Assembly (NCBI GenBank): GCA_029907055.1
Contig: JARYMO010000040.1
Location: forward strand, 1-10,261
Reading direction: 5' to 3'
DNA: 10,261 bases
DNA from: Syntrophomonadaceae bacterium
GTDB taxonomy: Bacteria > Bacillota > Syntrophomonadia > Syntrophomonadales > Syntrophothermaceae
Positions 1 through 6,035 of this stretch are shown here, in pieces. How positions within the stretch are numbered: the first letter of the stretch is position 1; each line of letters starts with the position of its first letter. Made by a program: the position numbers and the translations under genes. A model generated the notes under the pieces. The model was not told where the DNA came from and did not search any database. It saw nothing but the letters and a program-made list of their open reading frames with translations.

Positions 1-1778
1 GCATCATCCCGCTGCTGCTGGCGGTCGTCATGGTATTCGTCCCGCTGGGTGCCCTGGCGGCAGGTGCCCCGGACGGCGGCGGGCCCGGGCAGGGCTTCGC
101 ACCCGACCGCATCCTGGTCAAGTTCAAGCCCGGCGTGACTGGTGCCGACATCGCGCGTATCCACCAGGCCAACCACGGCGCGGTGGCTGCCACCATCGCC
201 CAGCTGGGGGTGCAGGTGGTGAGGGTGGACGCGCAGCGGCTGCAGGAGCGGCTGGCCGCCTACCGCAGCCACCCGCAGGTGGCCTTCGCGGAGCCGGACT
301 ACGTGGCCACCGCGGTCATGACCCCCAATGACCCCTACTTCAAGAACCAGTGGGGGTTGGTCAACGCCCGCGCCCCCGAGGCCTGGAACACCAGCCAGGG
401 TTCAGCTTCCGTGACCATCGCGGTGTGCGACTCCGGCATTGACCTCGACCACCCGGACCTGCAGTCCAAGCTGGTGGCGGTGCGGAACTTCACGGACAGC
501 CCCACGGCAGACGACAAGGCGGCACACGGCACCCACGTGGCCGGCATCGCGGCCGCGGCCACCAACAACGGCCTGGGGGTGGCCGGCATGGGCTTCAGCA
601 CCCGCCTGCTGAGCGCCAAGGTGCTGGATGACACGGGGAGCGGTTGGTACTCCTGGGTTGCCAGCGGCATCGCCTGGGCCGCTGACCAGGGGGCCAGGGT
701 CATCAACCTGTCGCTGGGCGGTGCTAACGATTCCTCCACCCTGCAGGCGGCCGTCGACTACGCCTGGGGCAAGGGCTGCCTGGTGGTGGCGGCGGCCGGC
801 AACGACAACAGCTCCCAGCCTTTCTACCCGGCCTGCTATGCCAACTGCATCGCGGTGGCGGCCATCGGCCAGGACGGCGCCAAGGCCAGTTTCTCCAACT
901 ACGGGGCATGGGTAGACATCGCCGCCCCGGGCGTCGACATCGCCTCCACCGTCCCCAACCACCAGAACGCGTGGAACGTCCTCAACTACGCCTATGCCTC
1001 CGGCACCTCCATGGCCAGTCCCTTCGTGGCGGGGGCGGCCGCGCTGGTGGCGGCCAGCAACCCCGGCGCGACCGCGGACGACATCCGGCAGCGGCTGCTG
1101 GAGGGGGCAGACCCCGCTTCCGGCTTCAGCCCGGCCCTGAACAAGCTGGACGCCGCCGACGCGCTGTACGCGGGCACCGTCTCGACGCCAACGGTCAGCA
1201 CGCAGGCGGCCAGCGGCGTGACCGCCACCGGGGCCACCCTCAACGGCACGGTCACCTCCAACGGGGGGAGTCCGGTCACCGCCTACGGCTTCCGCTACCG
1301 GCCGCAGGGGGGAACCTGGGTGGACGTGCGGGTCGGCAGCAGCGATGTGAGCGGGTCCTTCAACACGGCGCTGGCGAATCTCTCGCCCGGCACCGTCTAC
1401 CAGTTCTACGCCTGGGCGACCAACGCCGCCGGCACCGCCACCGGCTCCACGCTCACCTTCACCACTGCCAGCGGGCAGGTCACGGCGCCGGTGGTCACCA
1501 CTTCCCCCGCCAGCGGGGTCATCGCCAAGTCCGCCAACCTGAACGGGACGGTGGTGGGCAACGGGGGGGCCGCCCTCACCGGGTACGGCTTCCAGTACCG
1601 CAAGAAGGGGGCCAGCAGCTGGACCAGGGTGGTGGTGGGGAGCACCGACTACGCCGGTCCCTTCACTGCCCGCCTGAATGGCCTGGCCAAAGCTACCACC
1701 TACGAGTTCTACGCCTGGGCCGCCAACTCCCAGGGCCTCAGCCAGGGGACCGTCCTCAGCTTCACCACCAAGTCCTGA
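1..1778 (+). CDS. Secreted subtilisin-like (S8) serine protease with two C-terminal fibronectin-III-like domains, 5' partial
   Basis: Extracellular endopeptidase of the subtilase family. Residues are numbered from the ATG at 30. The frame stays open to the window edge and codes a hydrophobic run (IIPLLLAVV) before that ATG, so the real start and the positive end of the signal peptide lie outside the window; cleavage is likely near ALAAGA. Residues 26-94 resemble a subtilase propeptide (DRILVKFKPG start). The catalytic domain has Asp134 (CDSGID), His166 (HGTHVAG), oxyanion Asn258 (AAGNDN) and Ser327 (GTSMASP), so the full triad is present and the enzyme is probably active. It ends near residue 380. 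Two repeats of about 95 residues (386-479 and 486-580) follow, each ending in an FTT beta strand, as in Fn3-type adhesive or spacer domains. There is no sortase motif or transmembrane tail, so the protein is probably released or held non-covalently. It is convergent with the dGTPase gene. Family call is very secure; substrate unknown. Confidence 0.96.
   Translation, partial: IIPLLLAVVMVFVPLGALAAGAPDGGGPGQGFAPDRILVKFKPGVTGADIARIHQANHGAVAATIAQLGVQVVRVDAQRLQERLAAYRSHPQVAFAEPDYVATAVMTPNDPYFKNQWGLVNARAPEAWNTSQGSASVTIAVCDSGIDLDHPDLQSKLVAVRNFTDSPTADDKAAHGTHVAGIAAAATNNGLGVAGMGFSTRLLSAKVLDDTGSGWYSWVASGIAWAADQGARVINLSLGGANDSSTLQAAVDYAWGKGCLVVAAAGNDNSSQPFYPACYANCIAVAAIGQDGAKASFSNYGAWVDIAAPGVDIASTVPNHQNAWNVLNYAYASGTSMASPFVAGAAALVAASNPGATADDIRQRLLEGADPASGFSPALNKLDAADALYAGTVSTPTVSTQAASGVTATGATLNGTVTSNGGSPVTAYGFRYRPQGGTWVDVRVGSSDVSGSFNTALANLSPGTVYQFYAWATNAAGTATGSTLTFTTASGQVTAPVVTTSPASGVIAKSANLNGTVVGNGGAALTGYGFQYRKKGASSWTRVVVGSTDYAGPFTARLNGLAKATTYEFYAWAANSQGLSQGTVLSFTTKS
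1185..1769 (+). repeat. Two tandem Fn3-like coding repeats inside the protease gene
   Basis: Two units at 1185-1466 and 1485-1769 code for residues 386-479 and 486-580. Matching residues are offset by 100-101: ASGV at 394 and 494, LNGTV at 404 and 504, YGF at 419 and 519, FYAWA at 459 and 559, FTT at 477 and 578. The units have diverged clearly at the residue level, so the duplication is not recent. The conserved positions fit a beta-sandwich domain. Confidence 0.85.
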
Positions 1779-1798
1779 CGGCCGTGCCCTGCACCACG

Positions 1799-1871
1799 AC
1801 GGGTGGCCCGGCGGCCACCCGTGAGGGAGTCCTCGCACGCCGGGGACCCGCGTTCAACGCGGGCCCCGGCG
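1799..1871 (+). terminator. Double hairpin after the protease gene; second hairpin is a likely terminator
   Basis: The first hairpin (1799-1822) has a perfect 10-bp stem, ACGGGTGGCC, with a CGGC loop. The second (1838-1871) pairs CGCCGGGG with CCCCGGCG and, past a bulged A at 1846, CCCGCGTT with AACGCGGG, giving about 15-16 bp with a tiny loop. The second is followed on the + strand by TTGTCCTTG, a weak T-rich tract, so it is best read as the terminator of the protease transcript. No T tract follows on the other strand, though the hairpins may also slow transcription leaving the convergent dGTPase gene. Confidence 0.55.
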
Positions 1872-1927
1872 TTGTCCTTGCGGCGCGTTGTTCTGGCGCG
1901 GCCGACGGGGCATGGGCGCCCCCGGTC

Positions 1928-3400
1928 TCAACCGTACAGGCGGTGGTACTCGCCCAGGGCATAGGAGTCAGTCATGCCGGCGATGTAGTCGCAGATGACC
2001 CGCGACATGTCCTCGCGGTAGCGGGGGTCGCGGCGCAGCACCCGCTCCAGCTTGTGCCGCAGGTTGCCGATGGTCTCGGTGAGGTCGGCGGGGGGGTCAT
2101 CGGGCAGTTCCTCCGGCAGGCACTGCCGGTACAGGCGCACGATGGTGGGATTGGGCAGCTGCTGGGGGTTGTCCAGGTAGGCCCGGAACAGTTGCCGGAT
2201 GATGAAGGTGCCCTTGCCGTTCATGCTCTGCACCAGGTATGACTCCAGGATGCGGTTCTTCAGGCGCTCCTTGAAGCTGGCCTGGGCGGTGGCGAAATCG
2301 GGAGCGAAGCCGATGCAGGCGGACGCCTCCTGGTAGTTGAACTGGCCGTGGCGCGCTTCGAATTCCTCCCGGCTGTGCAGCCGGTGGCGGGCGGCGAAGG
2401 CCGCCAGCTGCTCCCGGCTGAAGGCCAGCAACTGCTCGGCCAGGAAGTGGATGATGAACTTGGTCATCTCGGTGGTAAAGCGCATCTTGTCCTCCGCCGC
2501 CCGCATGGCCTTGAAATTGCGCAGGGTGCCGGGGTCGGCGGCGATGAAGGGGCCGAAATCCTCCCAGATCCAGCGGGTCACCTGCTGGGGGCTGATGATC
2601 TGGGCGTAGATACCGTCTTCCAGGTCGTGGTGGCGCTGCGAGATCTCGTCCCCCAGCTCGACGACGCGCGCTTCGAAGGACCAGGCCCACGGGTGCTGCC
2701 CGGAGGCGTCCGCTGGGTCCCGCACCTGCAGGTAGCGGTCGTAGCGGGCGTAGAAGTCGGTGCGCAGCCGCCCGCAGCGCTCGCAGTCGGTGGGGTCGTA
2801 GTGCAGGTGGCAGCGCTGTTCCCCTTCGCCGGAGTAGTAGTCGCACAGGCGCCATTCCGTGCGGCTGTGCCAACCCAGCCCGAAGAGCGTGAAGTTGGTG
2901 AGGTTGAGCCCGGCGGGGTTCCGAAACCCGCGCTCCAGGTCCACTGCCACCCGCACGCTCTGCAGGTTGTGCTTGAACCCGGCCCGGGAAGGGTCGCTGA
3001 TGAGCCGCGACTCCACCAGGGTGTCGCAGTTGTTCATGATGCAGTTCAGCACCCGCTCCCCCACGTGGCCGAAGGGGGTGTGGCCGATGTCGTGCCCCAG
3101 GGCAATGGCCTCCGCCAGGTCCTCGTCCAGGTCCAGCCAGCGGGCCAGGGTGCGGGAGATCTGGGCCACCTGGATGGAATGGGTGAGCCGGGTGCGGGTG
3201 TCGTCGTGGTGCGTGGCAGTGAACATCTGCGTCTTCCCGCTCAGGCGGCGGAAGGCGGTGGAATAGAGGATGCGGTCGCGGTCGCGCACGAATTCAGAAC
3301 GATTGGGCTGGCTGTCGATCTCCCGCTGGCGGCGGGCCAGGCCCTGCGGGGCGCGCAGGGAGAAGCCCAGCCCCGGCGTGCCCTTTCTCGGTTCACCCAT
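1928..3400 (-). CDS. dgt: dGTPase-like deoxynucleoside triphosphate triphosphohydrolase (HD superfamily)
   Basis: Family members hydrolyse dNTPs to the deoxynucleoside plus inorganic tripolyphosphate and so affect dNTP pools; they are cytosolic. The 490-residue protein has the full HD metal-site signature: His74 (RLTHS), His103-Asp104 (LGHDIGHTPFGH) and the distal Asp251 (VVELGDEIS). The typical dGTPase opening around residues 40-60 (RDRILYSTAFRRL) and the C-terminal DYIAGMTDSYA motif are also present, so it looks intact. An unusual segment at 186-209 carries Cys186, Cys197, His198, His200, Cys206 and Cys209, which could bind zinc. The ATG at 3400 is the only good in-frame start before the domain, but the purine-rich GAGGAG touches it directly, so the exact start is less sure than the family. 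It is divergent from the small gene at 3575. Substrate preference cannot be read from sequence. Confidence 0.94.
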   Translation of the reverse strand: MGEPRKGTPGLGFSLRAPQGLARRQREIDSQPNRSEFVRDRDRILYSTAFRRLSGKTQMFTATHHDDTRTRLTHSIQVAQISRTLARWLDLDEDLAEAIALGHDIGHTPFGHVGERVLNCIMNNCDTLVESRLISDPSRAGFKHNLQSVRVAVDLERGFRNPAGLNLTNFTLFGLGWHSRTEWRLCDYYSGEGEQRCHLHYDPTDCERCGRLRTDFYARYDRYLQVRDPADASGQHPWAWSFEARVVELGDEISQRHHDLEDGIYAQIISPQQVTRWIWEDFGPFIAADPGTLRNFKAMRAAEDKMRFTTEMTKFIIHFLAEQLLAFSREQLAAFAARHRLHSREEFEARHGQFNYQEASACIGFAPDFATAQASFKERLKNRILESYLVQSMNGKGTFIIRQLFRAYLDNPQQLPNPTIVRLYRQCLPEELPDDPPADLTETIGNLRHKLERVLRRDPRYREDMSRVICDYIAGMTDSYALGEYHRLYG

Positions 3401-3510
3401 CTCCTCACATGCCCCCTCGTGGTCTGCGGCCGACGGCCGGCCCGGCCCACCCGTACCGCCCGCAGTTTCGCGGGGCCGCCTCGGGCGGCGCCGCGCCGAG
3501 CGGGCAGGGG

Positions 3511-3540
3511 TGGACAGCGGCCGCTGGCGTATGCCATAAT
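3511..3540 (+). promoter_or_regulatory. Near-consensus sigma-A promoter for the 104-residue gene
   Basis: The -35 box TGGACA (3511-3516) and the -10 box CATAAT (3535-3540) are each one base from consensus, with an 18-bp spacer. A TGC immediately before the -10 adds the extended -10 element. The predicted start of transcription is near 3547, leaving a leader of about 28 nt that contains the AGGAGG at 3557-3562. Confidence 0.7.
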
Positions 3541-3574
3541 CCTACCATCGTTGGCCAGGAGGGGGAAGACCGTC

Positions 3575-3889
3575 ATGAGAGACCTGGAGAAAGACCGGGA
3601 GGCGCTGGCCAGGGCGGAGGAAGACCCGGCCCGGTTCGCCGCCTTCGCCCGGGAGGCCCTGCCCGACTACCTGCGCTGGGTAGAGGAGCTGCAGGACCGC
3701 CTCGACGTGGCCCACCGGCTCATCTGGGCCATGCTGCGCATCTCCGCCTACGAGGAGACCGTGAGCGAGCTGCCGGTCAAGGAGCAGGCGGCCATCTTCC
3801 GGGAGCTGGTCAGCTTCGCCCGGCAGGCCTTCGCCGTCGATTCGGCGGGCGCTGCGCCTTCCCGGGGCGGGCGGCGGCAGGACGACTGA
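3575..3889 (+). CDS. Small hypothetical protein (104 aa), helical and highly charged
   Basis: I do not recognise a family. The protein starts MRDLEKDREALARAEED, has no signal peptide or membrane segment, and is rich in Glu, Arg, Ala and Leu with regular spacing. It is probably mostly alpha-helical, with a possible short coiled coil around residues 30-55 and a disordered polar tail (last 15 residues, GGRRQDD end). The ATG at 3575 is chosen because AGGAGGGGG lies 12 nt upstream and a near-consensus promoter is just before that. The open frame extends far upstream, but that part is antisense to the dGTPase gene and is not counted. The gene diverges from the dGTPase gene and converges on the CBS gene. 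The promoter, ribosome binding site and clean fit between neighbours support a real gene; function unknown. Confidence 0.75.
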   Translation: MRDLEKDREALARAEEDPARFAAFAREALPDYLRWVEELQDRLDVAHRLIWAMLRISAYEETVSELPVKEQAAIFRELVSFARQAFAVDSAGAAPSRGGRRQDD

Positions 3890-3901
3890 CCAGGAGCAGG
3901 C

Positions 3902-3929
3902 AAAAGGAAAGGGAGCCGCCACGGCTCCC
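3902..3929 (-). terminator. Intrinsic terminator of the CBS-domain gene
   Basis: Read on the - strand, an 8-bp stem GGGAGCCG/CGGCTCCC with a 3-nt loop is followed at once by TTTCCTTTTG. It starts 15 nt past the CBS gene stop codon. The same stem lies 22 nt past the stop of the convergent small gene, but no T tract follows on the + strand, so it is a good terminator in one direction only. Confidence 0.85.
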
Positions 3930-3943
3930 CGGGGTCCGCTCCG

Positions 3944-4771
3944 CTAGAGTTCCATGATATTGGGCGCCTCGCGGGCCAGGATGCCGGCGATCATCTCCAG
4001 CTTCTCCGCCACCTGGCACACGATGTCGTCGATGCTGATGATGCCGGTGAGTCTGCCGTCAGGTGACACCACCGGGAAACGGCGGGCGGCCTGGTCCTTG
4101 ACCCGCTGCAGGATCTCGTACACTCCCATGTCCTCGTTGACCACCACCGGGTCGGGGGTCATGATGCGCACCGCGGTCAGTTTGGTGGCATCCTGCCCCG
4201 CTGCCTGCACCCGCAGCATGATGTCGCGGTCGGTGATGATGCCCAGCGGCTTGCCGTCGCGGACCACCACCACCGTCCCCACGTTGGCCTGCTCCATCAG
4301 CCCCGCCACCCGCAACACGTTCTCCTCGGGCTCCGCGGTGACCACCGCCGCCACGTTGGGGGTCTCCTGGCCCAGGATAGAGGCCACCATGCTCAGCTTG
4401 CAGGCCACCTGGCCGATGATGTCGTCCAGGGTGACGATGCCCACCAGCAGCCCCCCTTCGTCCACCACTGGAAAGCGCCGCGCCGCCTTGCCCCTGGCCT
4501 TTTCCAGCGCCTGCATGGTGCCCATGCTCTCGGCAAAGGTAATGATGTCGGTCGACATGATGCGCCTGGCCTCCGTGGTCTCCAGGTCCCGCCCCGGTAT
4601 GAGGGCCTTGAGCACCATGTCGCGGTCGGTGATGATGCCCACCGGTTTCCCCTCGCTGACCACCACCACGCAGCCCACGTTGCCGGCCTCCATCAGCTTG
4701 GCCACCTCGCGCAGGCTGGTCTCCGGCTTGGCGGTCATCACTTCCTTTCTGCAAATGGCGGCAATGCTCAT
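3944..4771 (-). CDS. Protein with four CBS domains (two Bateman-type pairs)
   Basis: A cytosolic protein of 275 residues made only of CBS domains, which in other proteins bind adenosyl ligands (AMP, ATP, SAM) and act as energy or redox sensors. CBS1 spans about 8-56 (GIITDRD at 45-51), CBS2 71-120 (GIVTLDD), CBS3 140-188 (GIITDRD again at 177-183) and CBS4 203-251 (GIISIDD). Residues 1-137 and 138-275 are an internal duplication: each half ends in a similar helix (VACKLSMVASIL and VAEKLEMIAGIL) followed by a TPN or APN motif. There is no catalytic or membrane domain, so it is probably a regulatory subunit or sensor. The ATG has a strong GGGGAGGAGGTGG site just upstream. It starts 34 nt after the stop of the secreted-protein gene at 4806, so the two are probably cotranscribed. 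Partner and ligand unknown. Confidence 0.93.
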   Translation of the reverse strand: MSIAAICRKEVMTAKPETSLREVAKLMEAGNVGCVVVVSEGKPVGIITDRDMVLKALIPGRDLETTEARRIMSTDIITFAESMGTMQALEKARGKAARRFPVVDEGGLLVGIVTLDDIIGQVACKLSMVASILGQETPNVAAVVTAEPEENVLRVAGLMEQANVGTVVVVRDGKPLGIITDRDIMLRVQAAGQDATKLTAVRIMTPDPVVVNEDMGVYEILQRVKDQAARRFPVVSPDGRLTGIISIDDIVCQVAEKLEMIAGILAREAPNIMEL

Positions 4772-4805
4772 GATTCCACCTCCTCCCCTGTCTCAAGGCG
4801 CCCGG

Positions 4806-5600
4806 TTACGGGGTCCCGCCCTCTTCCGGCGCGTAGGTCCAGTCCACGATGAGTTCCCTGGTGGAGAGGTACACGGCGTGCGCCCGCGCGTCCCAGGTGG
4901 TCTTGACCCCCATCATCTCCGACACGAAACGCAGCGGCACCATGGTGCGCCCCTCCATCACCTGGGCGGCGACATCCAGGTTGACGCGCGCCCGGTTCTT
5001 GAAGGCGTAGCCGGCCCCCAGGGGAAGCACCACCACGGTGTCACCCCTGGTGATGGTCACCTCGCGGGTGGCCTCGTCGTAGGTCACCGTGGCCCCCAGC
5101 GCTTCGAACACCCCCCGGGCGGGGACCAGCACCCTGCCACCCACGATGACGGGGGCGGTGTCGAGCTCGATCTGGCGGCCGTCCACGAACACCCTGATGT
5201 CACCCGTCGCCCACAGGCTCACCCGCTGGAAGTGGTGGCCGTAGAGAGGGCAGTAGGCGTCCGCCTGGATGGCATACCTGGCCCCCCACACGTAGGGTAG
5301 TCCGGTGAAAGACGCCTTCCTGGTCTCCGTCCGGCCGCTCGACCACTCCAGCTTCTGCGAGTCGAGCACCCAGCCGTTGCTGTCCAGCACGCTCACCCGC
5401 ACGTAGCGCCCTTCCGGGCTGTCGGCCGGGAAGTTGGCCTTCACGGTGACCTCCACCTGCCCGGGGGCGGTCGCCCTGGCAGCCGAGATCTCGAACTCGC
5501 TGACATCGGCCAGGGCGGGCGCCGCCACCAGCAGGATGCCCAGCAGCATCAGCGCCGCGCACAGCAGCGCCGTCCTCGCTTTCCACTCCCTTCCTACCAC
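4806..5600 (-). CDS. Secreted protein with copper amine oxidase N-terminal-like (stalk) domain
   Basis: An exported protein of 264 residues. The GTG start at 5600 is chosen because AAGGAGGGAGGT sits just before it and a classic signal peptide follows: positive N-terminus (GREWKAR), hydrophobic core (residues 12-27) and APALA cleavage before Asp32. The frame is open for 77 more codons upstream, but these are Arg/Cys-rich and look non-coding. Residues 32-133 form an unassigned beta-rich domain. Residues 135-248 match the Cu_amine_oxidN1 family (PF07833), seen in two similar blocks with GGRVLVPARGVFEALGA near 154 and EGRTMVPLRFVSEMMG near 216. Despite the name, this domain is not an amine oxidase; it is common in cell-surface proteins of Bacillota and probably binds wall or other ligands. 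No copper site is claimed. The CBS gene follows closely. Confidence 0.88.
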   Translation of the reverse strand: MVGREWKARTALLCAALMLLGILLVAAPALADVSEFEISAARATAPGQVEVTVKANFPADSPEGRYVRVSVLDSNGWVLDSQKLEWSSGRTETRKASFTGLPYVWGARYAIQADAYCPLYGHHFQRVSLWATGDIRVFVDGRQIELDTAPVIVGGRVLVPARGVFEALGATVTYDEATREVTITRGDTVVVLPLGAGYAFKNRARVNLDVAAQVMEGRTMVPLRFVSEMMGVKTTWDARAHAVYLSTRELIVDWTYAPEEGGTP

Positions 5601-5603
5601 GAT

Positions 5604-5615
5604 ACCTCCCTCCTT
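5604..5615 (-). promoter_or_regulatory. Ribosome binding site that fixes the GTG start at 5600
   Basis: On the - strand AAGGAGGGAGGT ends 3 nt before the GTG codon, with the best AGGAGG core about 8 nt away. This supports the GTG at 5600 over the ATG 77 codons upstream, which lacks a comparable site. A stable small hairpin, CGGTGC-GAA-GCACCG (5628-5642), lies 12 nt upstream and could affect ribosome access. Confidence 0.75.
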
Positions 5616-5911
5616 CCGGTCCGTCAGCGGTGCTTCGCACCGTTCCCGTTCCCGCCGCCGGTGCAGCCGAAGGCAGCGGGGCACACGTCCGATCTGGCAG
5701 ACCCCTCCTTTCCGGAATGGCATCGCAGAGACACCCAGGGCGAGTTGGCTGGCACGACTGACTGCCCGGTGCAGGGCACGCACGGTCACGGAAGCAGGCA
5801 GCCCCGCGTCCGCGGTGCACGCGAAAACCATGCAGGATGAAGCGTGAGGATCTTGCAGCGGCGGGAATCGGGACCGCCTGCGGGTGTGTGAAGGGTTCCT
5901 TGCGGCGTGCT

Positions 5912-5925
5912 GGATGTCTACATCC
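5912..5925. promoter_or_regulatory. 14-bp dyad at the predicted transcription start, possible operator
   Basis: GGATGT-CT-ACATCC is a perfect 6-bp inverted repeat with a 2-bp centre. It begins about 2 nt after the predicted start of transcription of the - strand promoter at 5934-5942. This is a usual place for a repressor operator, though an RNA hairpin at the 5' end of the transcript is equally possible. Confidence 0.4.
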
Positions 5926-5933
5926 CTGTCTGT

Positions 5934-5942
5934 ATTATACCA
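5934..5942 (-). promoter_or_regulatory. Extended -10 promoter upstream of the secreted-protein/CBS gene pair
   Basis: On the - strand the sequence reads TGGTATAAT: a perfect TATAAT preceded by the TGn extension. No good -35 box is seen at 16-18 bp, which fits an extended -10 type. The predicted start of transcription is near 5927, about 330 nt before the GTG at 5600. Confidence 0.6.
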
Positions 5943-5979
5943 TGCCCCTGCCTCGCGTCCGGGACCCGGGGTGAGAACC

Positions 5980-6009
5980 GGAGCGGCCAGGCTCTGCCCC
6001 TGCCGCTCC
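5980..6009 (-). terminator. GC-rich hairpin after the activase operon, possible terminator
   Basis: GGAGCGG and CAGG pair with CCTG and CCGCTCC around a 7-nt loop, giving an 11-bp stem with one bulged C. It begins 26 nt past the activase stop codon. No T-run follows on the - strand (GGTTCTCACC), so termination by this hairpin alone is uncertain. Confidence 0.35.
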
Positions 6010-6035
6010 GCCTTCCGCTCCAGGGCGGACCGGGC

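Larger units (their letters stand above)
5601..6035. other. 435-bp intergenic region with promoter, long leader and hairpins
   Basis: I find no convincing gene here. It holds, in - strand reading order, a hairpin after the activase gene (5980-6009), an extended -10 promoter (5934-5942), a dyad at the predicted start of transcription (5912-5925), then a leader of about 330 nt with several small stems (for example TGCCC/GGGCA around 5767-5782 and CGGTGC/GCACCG at 5628-5642). I looked for conserved cores of the cyclic-di-GMP, cobalamin, TPP, SAM, glycine and T-box classes and saw none. Confidence 0.6.

Noticed and set aside
402..1838. 478-codon open frame on the - strand opposite the protease gene
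   Set aside because: Very rich in Gly, Arg, Val and His with no domain, and fully antisense to a well-supported protease. Long antisense frames are expected in DNA this G+C-rich.
908..2242. 444-codon + strand frame overlapping the protease end and the dGTPase gene
   Set aside because: Crosses both the protease terminator hairpins and the antisense dGTPase gene, and has a low-complexity composition.
3424..3489. Small inverted repeats between the divergent dGTPase and 104-residue genes (for example GCCGCC-TCG-GGCGGC)
   Set aside because: Short stems in very GC-rich DNA are expected by chance, and none is placed convincingly relative to the promoter.
2348..3574. Upstream extension of the 104-residue + strand gene
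   Set aside because: This part is antisense to the dGTPase gene and precedes the promoter and ribosome binding site at 3511-3562; only 3575-3889 looks coding.
3954..5300. 448-codon + strand frame opposite the CBS and secreted-protein genes
   Set aside because: Mirror of two well-supported - strand genes, Ser/Met/Thr-rich low-complexity translation, no ribosome binding site of note.
5601..5831. 77-codon N-terminal extension of the secreted protein from an ATG at 5831
   Set aside because: It would put an Arg/Cys-rich segment before a normal signal peptide, and the strong ribosome site is next to the GTG at 5600.
5601..5930. Possible riboswitch or T-box in the long leader
   Set aside because: I searched by eye on the - strand for conserved cores of common classes and saw none; only small GC-rich stems are present. 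A covariance-model search would be decisive.
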